Position numbers and translations under genes: made by a program. This document shows positions 16,008 through 23,990 of a stretch of DNA of 40,436 nt, piece by piece (position 1 is the stretch's first letter; each line of letters begins with the position of its first letter). The notes beneath the pieces were generated by a model. That model ran no database searches and was not told the origin of the DNA. It was given only the letters and a program-made list of their open reading frames with translations. Origin of the DNA: Desulfobacterales bacterium (GTDB lineage Bacteria; Desulfobacterota; Desulfobacteria; Desulfobacterales; JARGFK01); the NCBI GenBank assembly GCA_029211065.1, contig JARGFK010000035.1, forward strand, positions 1 to 40,436. Reading direction: 5' to 3'.

Positions 16008-16364
16008 ATGGATCACCTTCTTGTTGTTGATGATGATAAATCCGTTAGAGATGTATTAAAAGATGCCTTGGAGTACTATGGGTATAAAGTTACGATTGCA
16101 TCCAATGGGCAAGAAGGGCTTGAATATTTTAACAACTCACACAATTTTAAATTGGTAATTACTGATATAAAAATGCCCATAATGGATGGCATTGAATTAG
16201 CCAGATCCATTAGAAATTCGACCAAGCCTGACATACCCATCATAGCGATCACAGGATTTTTTGTAGATAAAAATATAGAGAGAGATTTGTTTAATTCAAT
16301 AATAGGCAAACCTTTTGATTTGGCATCCTTAGCAAAAGTTATCAGTCAGCTTTTAGAATCTTAG
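16008..16364 (+). CDS. Single-domain response regulator (REC)
   Basis: A 118-residue stand-alone receiver domain. D8/D9 form the metal pocket, D53 (VITDIKMPIMDG) is the phosphorylation site, T82 (AITG) and K101 (IIGKPFD) complete the switch. I chose ATG 16008, 12 nt after GAGGA; a TTG at 15996 would add four residues but sits too close to that site. No kinase partner is in view. It belongs with the paralogue at 15225. Confidence 0.85.
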   Translation: MDHLLVVDDDKSVRDVLKDALEYYGYKVTIASNGQEGLEYFNNSHNFKLVITDIKMPIMDGIELARSIRNSTKPDIPIIAITGFFVDKNIERDLFNSIIGKPFDLASLAKVISQLLES

Positions 16365-16487
16365 ATTAACAATGTGGCTGTTTGTCATGTCAAACTGAAT
16401 ACTCCGGCTTTTATTCCTCGGTTTTGCAAGTGACAACAAAATGCGGATAATGGCAAGCAGTGTTCAAATAATAATAGTTAACCCTAT

Positions 16488-17033
16488 ATGAATACATATA
16501 CAATCAGTGGCAAATGGCTTAACGATCTTATGGAGGATCTTTCCGGGAATGACCGTGCGTGCGTTATCCTTGCGGGAGCGGTCTTAGATGATCGAGTTAA
16601 GACTCTGTTACAAAAATATTTGCTTCCTCCGCGCGGCGAGAAAGAGGACAAACTTCTTGGTCCATCAAGACCGCTGGAGTCCTTTGCGTCGCGAGTTGAA
16701 ATCGCACGCCGCTTGAATCTGATTTCCGAAGACGCTCGCAAGTCATTAGATGATATCCGGCATATTCGGAATAGAGCAGCACACAAAATCGATTTTTCGT
16801 TCGGTGCCAACTCTGTCATGGATCGTGTCAATAATGTTCTACAGACCATGCAATTGCAGATACGCGCACCCAGCCTCCTAACGCCACCATACAATTCGCC
16901 CAAAGGTAAATTTGTTGCAGCCGTAGTTATTCTGGTTTTATGCCTTGACATTGAAATAGGGGAGACCGGAACGACAGTTCACTCACCGACTAACGCGCTC
17001 GCCAATTTTTCTTTTTCCAATGGTCAGAGTTAA
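16488..17033 (+). CDS. MltR-like protein
   Basis: A 181-residue protein whose first 120 residues match the MltR (mannitol-operon repressor-like) family in style: LMEDLSGNDRACVILAGAVL, DDRVKTLLQKYLL and the DDIRHIRNRAAHKIDFSF helix. In this family such all-helical domains act as regulators or toxin-like partners, and most members have no known ligand. There is no DNA-binding domain. AGTTAACC occurs both 4 nt before the ATG and across the stop codon, and an attC-like sequence covers the 3' end, so the gene may have arrived as a cassette. No mannitol genes are nearby. Confidence 0.65.
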   Translation: MNTYTISGKWLNDLMEDLSGNDRACVILAGAVLDDRVKTLLQKYLLPPRGEKEDKLLGPSRPLESFASRVEIARRLNLISEDARKSLDDIRHIRNRAAHKIDFSFGANSVMDRVNNVLQTMQLQIRAPSLLTPPYNSPKGKFVAAVVILVLCLDIEIGETGTTVHSPTNALANFSFSNGQS

Positions 17034-17080
17034 CCTTTCGCTTTGGTGGAGCGCAAGAAAAGTGTGGTTGTGCGTTAGAT
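16989..17080 (+). other. attC-like recombination site (tentative)
   Basis: CTAACGC (16990-16996) and GCGTTAG (17072-17078) are perfect inverted copies, and the right side reads GTTAGAT, which fits the integron consensus GTTRRRY. Inside, GCGCTC-G-CCAA (16994-17004) pairs with TTGG-TG-GAGCGC (17043-17054). Total length is about 92 bp, within the attC range, and the site overlaps the gene's last codons as in cassettes. The left consensus RYYYAAC is imperfect (GACTAAC). No integrase gene is in the window. Confidence 0.35.
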
Positions 17081-17294
17081 TTATTGGTTTTCCAGGTTCA
17101 TAACGGCGTCAACCCAGCTTTCCGTATTGAATAGCGGCTATTAGTGCTTTGAAATAATGACAGTTATAGTTATCTGCTCAGAAATATCAGAAGGAAAGTA
17201 CAATAATCCTATGTTTTATGAATGGAAAAAAACGGTTAATGGTTTTTCCAAAAGGTGTCCTTCTTGCCTTGGAAATCAGGAGGGAGTTTCAGCG

Positions 17295-17480
17295 TTAAGC
17301 CAGCAGGCCGCGGATGGCGTCCGCATGTTTGCGGGCGGCCCCTTTGTGAAACAGGACCGCCTGTCGGGCCAACCCACCGACCCGTTGAGCTTCCCCGGGC
17401 CGGGGTGTCTGAAAAGGTAGTCGATCTTTTCCGCAAGGTCCGGCCCGTCAGCCTCCGATGATGCCTGATGCTGGTTTGAA
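17295..17480 (-). pseudogene. Decayed copy of the waaA 3' end
   Basis: This segment repeats the 3' end of waaA (18190-18360). A 49-nt run at its centre is identical in both copies, and the next 45 nt differ by one base. A 5-nt CCGGG duplication after the RHPG codons, and a second indel further upstream, break the frame. Past the first indel the original frame ends GAARKHADAIRGLLA-stop, closer to a normal WaaA end than the intact gene's GAARKHADCICRLLARR. It looks like the displaced old gene end left when mazEF was inserted. Confidence 0.8.
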
Positions 17481-17488
17481 AATTGTTC

Positions 17489-17527
17489 TTGACCGCTATA
17501 CACCCATTGGCTATACTTCGGCTATAC
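17489..17527 (+). promoter_or_regulatory. mazEF promoter with three GCTATAC repeats
   Basis: TTGACC (17489-17494), a 17-nt spacer and TATACT (17512-17517) make a good sigma-70 promoter. GCTATAC occurs at 17495-17501, 17510-17516 and 17521-17527: right after the -35, across the -10 and at the likely transcription start. Repeats in these positions fit autorepression by the MazE-MazF complex (inference). Confidence 0.75.
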
Positions 17528-17543
17528 ATTAGGAGGTGGCCAC

Positions 17544-17792
17544 ATGCTTGCAAAAATTCAAAAATGGGGAAATAGCCAGGGGCTTCGGCTTGCTAAAAAG
17601 CTACTCGAAAATGTGCAACTCGACGTCGGCGATGAGGTGGATATCAGCGTAAAAGACGGCATTATGATCGTCACGCCTGCAAAAAGGATACGCGGGCGTC
17701 ACAATCTTAAGGATATAGTGGCACGTATTCCTGAAAACTACCAAACCGGAGAAATTGACTGGGGAAAGCCGGTGGGCAAGGAGGCTTGGTAG
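17544..17792 (+). CDS. mazE: MazE-type antitoxin
   Basis: An 82-residue antitoxin with an N-terminal AbrB-fold DNA-binding domain (MLAKIQKWGNSQGLRLAKKL, then DVGDEVDISVKDG) and an acidic, Trp-containing C-terminal tail (TGEIDWGKPVGKEAW) of the kind that lies along MazF. AGGAGG is 8 nt before the ATG. The stop TAG is directly followed by the toxin ATG. Confidence 0.93.
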   Translation: MLAKIQKWGNSQGLRLAKKLLENVQLDVGDEVDISVKDGIMIVTPAKRIRGRHNLKDIVARIPENYQTGEIDWGKPVGKEAW

Positions 17793-18128
17793 ATGGCCGC
17801 TTATATCCCCAAACAAGGGGACATCATTGCAATCACATTTGATCCGCAATCCGGTCATGAGCAAAAGGGGCGACGCCCAGCTTTTGTTGTCAGCAAGGAC
17901 TTGTTTAACCAAAGCACAGGTTTGGCCATGGTGTGCCCGGTCACAAACACAGCGCGCAATTTTCCCTTTCACGTACCTATCCCGGAAGACAGTAAGCTGA
18001 CGGGCTTCATCATGGTTGAGCAAGTAAAATCTGTCGATTTCCGTGCCCGCCGCGCTAAACGTATTGAACACGGCACTGATGAGTTGCTGTCAGACGTGCT
18101 TTCCATTTTAGACGCCTGCATTTACTAA
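17793..18128 (+). CDS. mazF: MazF-type mRNA interferase toxin
   Basis: A 111-residue PemK/MazF endoribonuclease. The family hallmarks are PKQGDIIAITFDPQSGHEQK, the GRRPAFVVSKDLFN strand-loop with the conserved Arg-Pro, MVCPVTNTARNFPFHV with the catalytic Thr, and the GFIMVEQVKSVDFRAR strand. The toxin cleaves single-stranded RNA at a short motif that cannot be predicted. TAG-ATG spacing means tight coupling to mazE. It ends 61 nt before the convergent waaA stop. Confidence 0.95.
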   Translation: MAAYIPKQGDIIAITFDPQSGHEQKGRRPAFVVSKDLFNQSTGLAMVCPVTNTARNFPFHVPIPEDSKLTGFIMVEQVKSVDFRARRAKRIEHGTDELLSDVLSILDACIY

Positions 18129-18189
18129 TAAGTTTTTTAAGGGTGAAAAGACGAAGCTTACGGCAAGAGCAGTTAACGTCTCGAAGCGT

Positions 18190-19494
18190 TCAGCGCCGGG
18201 CAAGCAGACGGCAGATGCAGTCCGCATGTTTGCGTGCGGCTCCTTTATGAAACAGGACCGCCTGTCGGGCCAACCCACCGACCCGTTGAGCTTCCCCGGG
18301 GTGTCTGAAAAGGTGGTCGATCTTTTCCGCAAGGTCCGGCCCGTCCGCCACCAGGATGCCGCCGCCGGTTTTGTCCAGCAGGTCTTTGGCGTCCTGAAAA
18401 TCTTCCATGGACGGGCCGTACAGAACCGGCTTTCCCCAGACAGCCGCTTCCAGAATATTCTGTCCCCCCAGGGGCACCAGGCTTCCCCCGCAAAAAACTA
18501 CGGTGGCAATGCTGTAGAGGGACTGCAGTTCTCCGATGGTGTCCAGAACGAGCACCGGTGCGGTCCGGGTGCTGCCCGGTTTGTCCAGATCGGTACGGTA
18601 CTGGCAGTTGAATCCTTTTTCGCCGGCCAGCGCTGCAACTTCGCGGGCGCGCTCAATGTGGCGGGGGGCAATAATTAAAAGGGCGTCCGGGAAATTCCGG
18701 CGGATTTTCTCGTAAACATCCAGAACAATCTGCTGCTCGCTGCCGCGCGTGCTGCCTGCCACAAAGACCGGTTCATTTCCCGTTAGGTTAAATCGTCCCG
18801 CTAATTTCAGTCTTTGATCGTCGTCCACCTGCAGCAGCAGGCAGTCGTATTTGGCATTGCCGGACGTAATAACGTTATCCCGGGCAGCGCCGATGGATTG
18901 AATCCTTTGCGCGTCCGCCGGGCTGATCATGCTGAACATTTCAATATGCGCCAAAACCGTTTGCATCAGCGGCCTGATTTTTAAGTAGCGACGGATGGAA
19001 CGGACGGAAATCCGGCCGTTGACCAGGGCCGTATGAACCCCCCGGCGGCGGGATTCTGCAAGCCAGTTCGGCCAGATTTCGGTTTCCAAAAGCACCAGTA
19101 TGTCCGGCCGGATGGCCGACAGGGCGCTGCGAACCGAGGGGACGAAATCGAATGGGGCATAGATACGGGTTACATTTGCAGGCAGTTTTTCGCGTGCAAA
19201 ATTCTGTCCGGAAGTTGTGGTTGTGGAAAGTACGATGGCGCAATCGGGCATTGTGGCAATGAGGGCTTCAATAATGGCGGCGGCGGCGCCGACCTCGCCC
19301 ACAGATACGGCATGCATCCAAATCCGCGGGGTTCCCCTAATCCCGGCGGATACCGACGGTGGGTATAATCCTAAACGCTGCCGCGTTTTTTGACCGAACC
19401 GGCCGGTGATGATGGCATAGAGGATATAGAGGGGTAGGAAAAACAGAAAAAGAATGTTGCTGCAAAAATGATATGCAAAATAGGCAAGCTGCAT
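18190..19494 (-). CDS. waaA: Kdo transferase WaaA
   Basis: A 434-residue GT-B glycosyltransferase that attaches 3-deoxy-D-manno-octulosonate to lipid A at the inner membrane. An N-terminal hydrophobic anchor (NILFLFFLPLYILYAIITG) precedes IWMHAVSVGEVGAA with the catalytic Glu, VLLETEIWPN, the donor-site VFVAGSTRGSEQQI, APRHIERAREV and GGSLVPLGGQNILEAA. The C-terminus (CICRLLARR) differs from the decayed copy at 17295, and the last 50 codons are probably a rebuilt end. An essential step of LPS synthesis in most Gram-negatives. Confidence 0.95.
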   Translation of the reverse strand: MQLAYFAYHFCSNILFLFFLPLYILYAIITGRFGQKTRQRLGLYPPSVSAGIRGTPRIWMHAVSVGEVGAAAAIIEALIATMPDCAIVLSTTTTSGQNFAREKLPANVTRIYAPFDFVPSVRSALSAIRPDILVLLETEIWPNWLAESRRRGVHTALVNGRISVRSIRRYLKIRPLMQTVLAHIEMFSMISPADAQRIQSIGAARDNVITSGNAKYDCLLLQVDDDQRLKLAGRFNLTGNEPVFVAGSTRGSEQQIVLDVYEKIRRNFPDALLIIAPRHIERAREVAALAGEKGFNCQYRTDLDKPGSTRTAPVLVLDTIGELQSLYSIATVVFCGGSLVPLGGQNILEAAVWGKPVLYGPSMEDFQDAKDLLDKTGGGILVADGPDLAEKIDHLFRHPGEAQRVGGLARQAVLFHKGAARKHADCICRLLARR

Positions 19495-19526
19495 CTTTTT
19501 GAAAACCTGTGGGGTGTTGACCCTGA

Positions 19527-21647
19527 TCAGGGTTGGTCCGGGTTTGGCCGGCGCCGCTTCAACTCAATAAACTGGCTGCCCCGGACGCGTATAAGGTCGA
19601 GTTTTTTGCGCACATCCCCATTGGGTTCAAACGATGTCAGGCCGGTGACGCCGGGGTAATCCTTCAGTTCAACGAGTGCGTTTCTCAGGGCGGTTCTGGA
19701 AAGAATATTCTTCCGGCCCGTCAAGTCAAAAAGAATCGAGGCCGTGTCATAGGAAATCGCTTCAATAAAACCCGGTGTTTCGCCAAAGATTTCCCGGAAA
19801 CCCTTTACGAACGAACGAACCTTTTCAGATTCACTGTCTGCGAAGAAGCCGGCCGGTATAATGGCGCGTTGCATATACTCACGGGCCATCTGAATCAATT
19901 CGTTTGAATTCCAAAGGTTGGTGCCCATCAGATACACGTTGGTGACATCATAAAACGCCAGCTGCGGGATAACGAGGCCGGCCTTTTTAGGTGAATCCGG
20001 AATAAAGACCGCTTCAAAATCGACAATGGCCGGACGCTCCTCCTCGGTCGTACGCTTTCTGCGCAAAGACTCTTCCGGGTTTTCAGGGACATCGGATCGA
20101 ATGAACTTTTCCGCTATAAGATCGATTTGTTTTTCCAGATCATCGGGAACTTTATAGTAGCGGCCGACGAGTTTTTTTATGGGATCGGCAAAATCGGTCT
20201 GGGTCGGTCGGTAGGTTTCAACACCCATCACAGTGCCCTTGTGGGCGATGACTTCGTCCCAGAATAAATTCATAAAGGTATTGCCGTAAGGTTCATCGGG
20301 ATAAAGGATTGCAAAACGGCTTATGTTCAACTCCTGGACGGCAAAAGAGACCAGGGCCTGGACCTGCATCCTAGGGGTGAAAAAGTTCCTGAATACAAAA
20401 TCCCCGATATCGGGGATATAATCTTTCTGGGTCAGGGTGATGATGGGAATCCCCTTGTCCTGAGCTTCCAGGGCTGCCGGTTCGATGATCGTAAGCGGGC
20501 CGACAATCGCCGCAACATTTTCCCCGGCAAGCTCGCGTACGGCCGCTACGGTCGCGTCCGGATCAGACATGGTGTCTTTGATGACCAGGCGGATATCTTT
20601 ATTTTGGGTTTGCCGGGTATGTTGGATCAAGGCAAACTGAATGGCGGAAAGCGCCCGCTGGCCATAAAGCTTGTAGGGACCGCTGAGGGGCAGCAAACAG
20701 CCGATGGTGTGGCGGTTAAACTCATAGTTCTTAATCAGTTCTTCCAGCTGTGTTTTGGCCTGGGCGTTGTATTCATGGTTCGGAAAATTGTCGATAAATG
20801 CCGAAAATACGGCGATGGCAGCGTCGAAATTTTGCTCCGCGATCTTGTTTAGCCCCAACTGATACATGAGATAGTCGGCCGGCAGTTTGCCGTCAAGGCG
20901 GCCAAGCAGGCTCAGAATTGCGGGGGTGTCCAGCTGCTGGATGGCAGTCTTGATAATCGGTAAGAGTCGCTCCCTTTCCGGAGGTTCCGAAAAGTGGTAA
21001 GCCAGGGTGTAGAAACTGATTGCTTCAACCGGAACCTTTATGGCCATGTAGGAGTTGCCCACCAGTTGACTGATTTCGGCCGCCAGTTTCGGCGTCAGGG
21101 TTTCCGCTTTAACGCCGGCGGCCTGGTCGATAGCTTCCTGGTATTTGCCTTCATGGTAATAGGCAAATATCAGTTCAATGCCGGCGGCGGCCGCAAGCGG
21201 GCTTTGGGGGTACTCGTTTAGCAGGCGCAGATAGGCCAAACGGGCCTTCTCATATGATTCCATCGCCATATAGATGCCGGCCGACCGCATCAGGGCTTTG
21301 TCCGCGAAAGGCCCGGACGGAAATTTGGAAAGGTATTCATTATAGGCATCCAGGGCATTGGGATACCATTTTTCGTTAAAAAGAGTTTCGGCCTGTTTAA
21401 ATAACGCGTTTCCGGTTTCCTTCGGCGGCGCCGCGGGCGGCCGGGCCGGGGCGATCGGCGCGGGGCTCGGCGTCGGAACCGGGGTCGGTACCGGCGGGGG
21501 CTTCACCGGTTTGGGGGCGCAGGCGATCAGCCACAACAGAACGATCAGGCCCACGCCGCAGCAGCGCCAAAAATACCGGCGGGCCGGCGTTTTCCAAAGC
21601 AGAACAGGCGTCATAACGATATTCAGGACCGTTTGGGTTATTCTCAT
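19527..21647 (-). CDS. Penicillin-binding protein activator-type lipoprotein (LpoA-like)
   Basis: A 706-residue lipoprotein: signal peptide with lipobox L-I-A-C (C43), a Pro-rich linker (about 45-75), TPR-like repeats (about 78-300; AETLFNEKWYPNALDAYNEY, SAGIYMAMESYEKARLAYL), and a periplasmic-binding-protein fold from about 310 (GCLLPLSGPYKLYGQRAL). This layout is that of LpoA/YraM proteins, which activate penicillin-binding proteins, and it also resembles branched-chain amino-acid receptors. I took ATG 21647; an upstream start at 21686 would add 13 residues before the signal peptide. It precedes waaA by 32 nt and is probably co-transcribed with it. Confidence 0.85.
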   Translation of the reverse strand: MRITQTVLNIVMTPVLLWKTPARRYFWRCCGVGLIVLLWLIACAPKPVKPPPVPTPVPTPSPAPIAPARPPAAPPKETGNALFKQAETLFNEKWYPNALDAYNEYLSKFPSGPFADKALMRSAGIYMAMESYEKARLAYLRLLNEYPQSPLAAAAGIELIFAYYHEGKYQEAIDQAAGVKAETLTPKLAAEISQLVGNSYMAIKVPVEAISFYTLAYHFSEPPERERLLPIIKTAIQQLDTPAILSLLGRLDGKLPADYLMYQLGLNKIAEQNFDAAIAVFSAFIDNFPNHEYNAQAKTQLEELIKNYEFNRHTIGCLLPLSGPYKLYGQRALSAIQFALIQHTRQTQNKDIRLVIKDTMSDPDATVAAVRELAGENVAAIVGPLTIIEPAALEAQDKGIPIITLTQKDYIPDIGDFVFRNFFTPRMQVQALVSFAVQELNISRFAILYPDEPYGNTFMNLFWDEVIAHKGTVMGVETYRPTQTDFADPIKKLVGRYYKVPDDLEKQIDLIAEKFIRSDVPENPEESLRRKRTTEEERPAIVDFEAVFIPDSPKKAGLVIPQLAFYDVTNVYLMGTNLWNSNELIQMAREYMQRAIIPAGFFADSESEKVRSFVKGFREIFGETPGFIEAISYDTASILFDLTGRKNILSRTALRNALVELKDYPGVTGLTSFEPNGDVRKKLDLIRVRGSQFIELKRRRPNPDQP

Positions 21648-21833
21648 GGCCTTTTTTTGAAGAAAAGCGGTAAAGACCAACAGCAATCACATATATGTAG
21701 CAAAAAAAACAGGTTCAATCTATACCAGATTTTCAGTTTGTCAAACAATTGTTGCCGCCGGCTGTAATCACTCCCGTAGAGACACGGCCCTCTGGCGGCC
21801 GATTTGAACTTATTGTGATTTATATAGATCAGG

Positions 21834-22149
21834 GGTCGGGGAGTTTCGTTACAAACGCCCGTGGGGAGAGCCCTTGTCACTTCAGCATTTGTCGACGGTC
21901 AGCCCGGAGACAGACCCCGTGGGAGCCGTAACCAAAGGTTACTGTGCTCCGAACACGCCCCCCAGCCTTTGCGCTGAGCGGCAACAGGCAGAGACGATCA
22001 TCGTCGCCGTGGGAATCAGCCTTTTGGGGCTGGTTCAATGGAACTTGAGCGGGACCGCTGCCGTGCGGTAATGCCTCGATAAGATGGTTATGGATCCCAC
22101 GGGGGCTGTCTCCGGGCTGACAGGACAACGCTTGAAAAATTCCCCGACC
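21834..22149. repeat. 316-bp fold-back element with nested inverted repeats
   Basis: The outer arms are GGTCGGGGAGTTT (21834-21846) and AAATTCCCCGACC (22137-22149), complementary but for one G-U pair. Inside, a 36-nt arm at 21898-21933 pairs with 22086-22121 at 33 of 36 positions. About 150 nt of GC-rich sequence lie between the inner arms. No frame inside looks coding. Either a MITE-like element or a structured RNA locus; no target-site duplication is obvious. Confidence 0.75.
21898..22121 (+). ncRNA. Candidate structured RNA (6S-like architecture)
   Basis: A long closing stem (36 nt, three imperfect positions, one of them a wobble) encloses about 150 nt, as in 6S RNA, which mimics an open promoter and sequesters RNA polymerase. 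Inside are local hairpins such as GTAACC-AAA-GGTTAC (21928-21942), which competes with the end of the closing stem, and CAGCC-TTTTG-GGGCTG. The strand is not certain because the element is nearly symmetric. No 6S-associated neighbour gene is present. The assignment rests on fold shape alone. Confidence 0.3.
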
Positions 22150-22248
22150 TTCAATCCCTTAACATTTTTTATTGACAATTAAGACTATGATGATATGTGA
22201 CATTCTAATATATGTTAAACTCTTAAATTTCTGCTGCCGGGAGGGCTT

Positions 22249-22755
22249 ATGCGGATCAGAATATCGATTAATGGAACACCGGAGGAACTGGCGGAGTTTT
22301 GTGAAAAGAGGGGCATTGATCTTCAACTGACGGCAAACAACTTGCCGGCTGCATTAAAACCGACCGGGCAGGATAAAACCGACGATCCCCAAAAAAACAA
22401 TAAGGCGTTTCGAAAAATGTCATGGGAGACGATATATTTAGCCCATCTGATACTTTTAAACGCCGGCCCCGGGCAGAAAGATGAAATGGGTTGTTATCTT
22501 ACGCTTGATCAAATCGAAAAGTTTGAAATTTCAGAAAGGCAGGTGGCTTCCCGTTTCGGAGGCGCCAAAAGGATCTGTAAGCGGCTGAACTTAAATTACA
22601 TCCTTTTTTCCAGGAAACGGCCGGAGGGGGCGGGGAAAAATTATTATGTATCAACGAGATTTATATCAGACATCCAAAGCTACCTGAAAAAATGGGACTT
22701 TGAATATCGTGAATTTCTGGATGATAGCGGCCTGGAATACCCCGGACAAACGTAA
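22249..22755 (+). CDS. Hypothetical protein
   Basis: A 168-residue soluble protein of unknown family. It opens with a short beta segment and helix (RIRISINGTPEELAEFCEKR), has a disordered linker (about 40-60, rich in Lys, Asp and Gln), then a helical C-terminal part with LTLDQIEKFEISERQVASR, resembling a winged-helix or HTH region. A GGGAGGG ribosome site lies just before the ATG, and a TTGACA box is at 22172-22177 without a clear -10. It starts 100 bp after the fold-back element. Codon use is slightly more AT-rich than its neighbours. Confidence 0.65.
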   Translation: MRIRISINGTPEELAEFCEKRGIDLQLTANNLPAALKPTGQDKTDDPQKNNKAFRKMSWETIYLAHLILLNAGPGQKDEMGCYLTLDQIEKFEISERQVASRFGGAKRICKRLNLNYILFSRKRPEGAGKNYYVSTRFISDIQSYLKKWDFEYREFLDDSGLEYPGQT

Positions 22756-22855
22756 GCGCTCGGTTTCGTAAATGTTAATATGGTTTTTTAAACTAATATC
22801 ATTAATTGAAAGATTAAACTTATATAAACCCTTATTCAGAAAGGAGATTCGTGCA

Positions 22856-23842
22856 ATGGATATGACCCGAATGGCCTATGGGGCCAACATGATGATCAAT
22901 CAGGTGCTTCAGGTTCGCAAGGGGGAGACGGTACTAATCGTTACCGATACGGACCGGCCGCGCACCATTACCCAGGCGCTGGCTTACAGTGCCATCTCTG
23001 CGGGGGCTGTGGTAACCATCGTGACCATGGAACCCCAAGACATCGGCGGAGAGGAACCGCCGGCGCCGGTAGCCGCTGCCATGGCGGCCGCGAAGGTGGT
23101 CATCAACCAATCCACTTTCAGCCTTACCCATACGGCTGCGACCCGTGCGGCCATCAAACAAGGGGTCCGTATCGCCAACCTGCGCAATGTCACCGAGGAC
23201 ATGATGGTGAGCGGCGGCATTCGGGCAGACTATCAGCAGGTTAAACGGATCTCAGAGACCCTGGCGCGGCGGCTGAGCGAAGCCGATGTCATCCGGATGA
23301 CAACGCCTGAGGGAACCGACATCAGCATGCAGGCCCGGGGCCGCCAGGCCATTGCCCAAACCGGATTTATCACAAAACCCGGGGAGCTTTCAGGTCTCCC
23401 GGACGGTGAATCCACACTGGCGCCGTTAGAGGGTACGACCGAAGGGGTGGTGGTTTCTCCGTATATTGCCGACACCCTTGGGCTTATTACCGAGCCTTTA
23501 CGAATGGAAATTGTCAAAGGGCGGATTACCAACGTAACAGGGGGAAAACAAGCCCAGGAGTTGATTCGTCTCTTGAAGCAGCACGATGAATCCGGCTACA
23601 ATGCCGCCTCTCAGTTTGCCCTGGGGACCAATCCGGCCTGTAAAGTAATGGCCAACACCCGGGAGGTTTCCAAAAAATTAGGAACCGCCCACTTTGCCAT
23701 CGGTGACAATATCAGCCTGGGCGGCAAAAGCAAAAGTACCTTTCACATCGATTTCGTTTTCCTGAACCCATCAGTCTTCCTGGATGGTGTCTGCATCCTT
23801 AAGGATAGCGAGTACGGGATTGAACTGGAAGCGCCCAAGTGA
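22856..23842 (+). CDS. M29-like aminopeptidase family protein
   Basis: A 328-residue protein related to the metallo-aminopeptidase T (M29) / NicX dioxygenase group. The C-terminal metal-site region is visible: ASQFALGTNPACK, KKLGTAHFAIGDN and GKSKSTFHIDFVF. MTTPEGTDISMQARGR corresponds to the family's EGTDL segment. I chose ATG 22856, 8 nt after AGGAG; the longer frame from 22772 has no ribosome site. Whether it is a peptidase or a ring-cleaving enzyme cannot be told from sequence. Confidence 0.8.
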   Translation: MDMTRMAYGANMMINQVLQVRKGETVLIVTDTDRPRTITQALAYSAISAGAVVTIVTMEPQDIGGEEPPAPVAAAMAAAKVVINQSTFSLTHTAATRAAIKQGVRIANLRNVTEDMMVSGGIRADYQQVKRISETLARRLSEADVIRMTTPEGTDISMQARGRQAIAQTGFITKPGELSGLPDGESTLAPLEGTTEGVVVSPYIADTLGLITEPLRMEIVKGRITNVTGGKQAQELIRLLKQHDESGYNAASQFALGTNPACKVMANTREVSKKLGTAHFAIGDNISLGGKSKSTFHIDFVFLNPSVFLDGVCILKDSEYGIELEAPK

Positions 23843-23990
23843 GCGAAACGGCCCGGGTGATTCGTTTTTTTTCTTGACAGCGTACTCCCGGCGGGTTAGT
23901 TGTTTTACTGGTCTTACTTGTCTGACCAATTTTTAAAAAAAATTGTAATTATAATGAGTTAAAAATTATACATATAAGGAGGAGGAAAAG

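Noticed and set aside
15726-16016. Minus-strand frame in the gap between response regulators
   Set aside because: It begins inside the second regulator gene's start, has no ribosome site and no known family; kept only as a note in the gap entry.
18108-18332. 74-codon frame antisense to mazF end and in another frame of waaA
   Set aside because: It is an out-of-frame shadow of the waaA 3' end.
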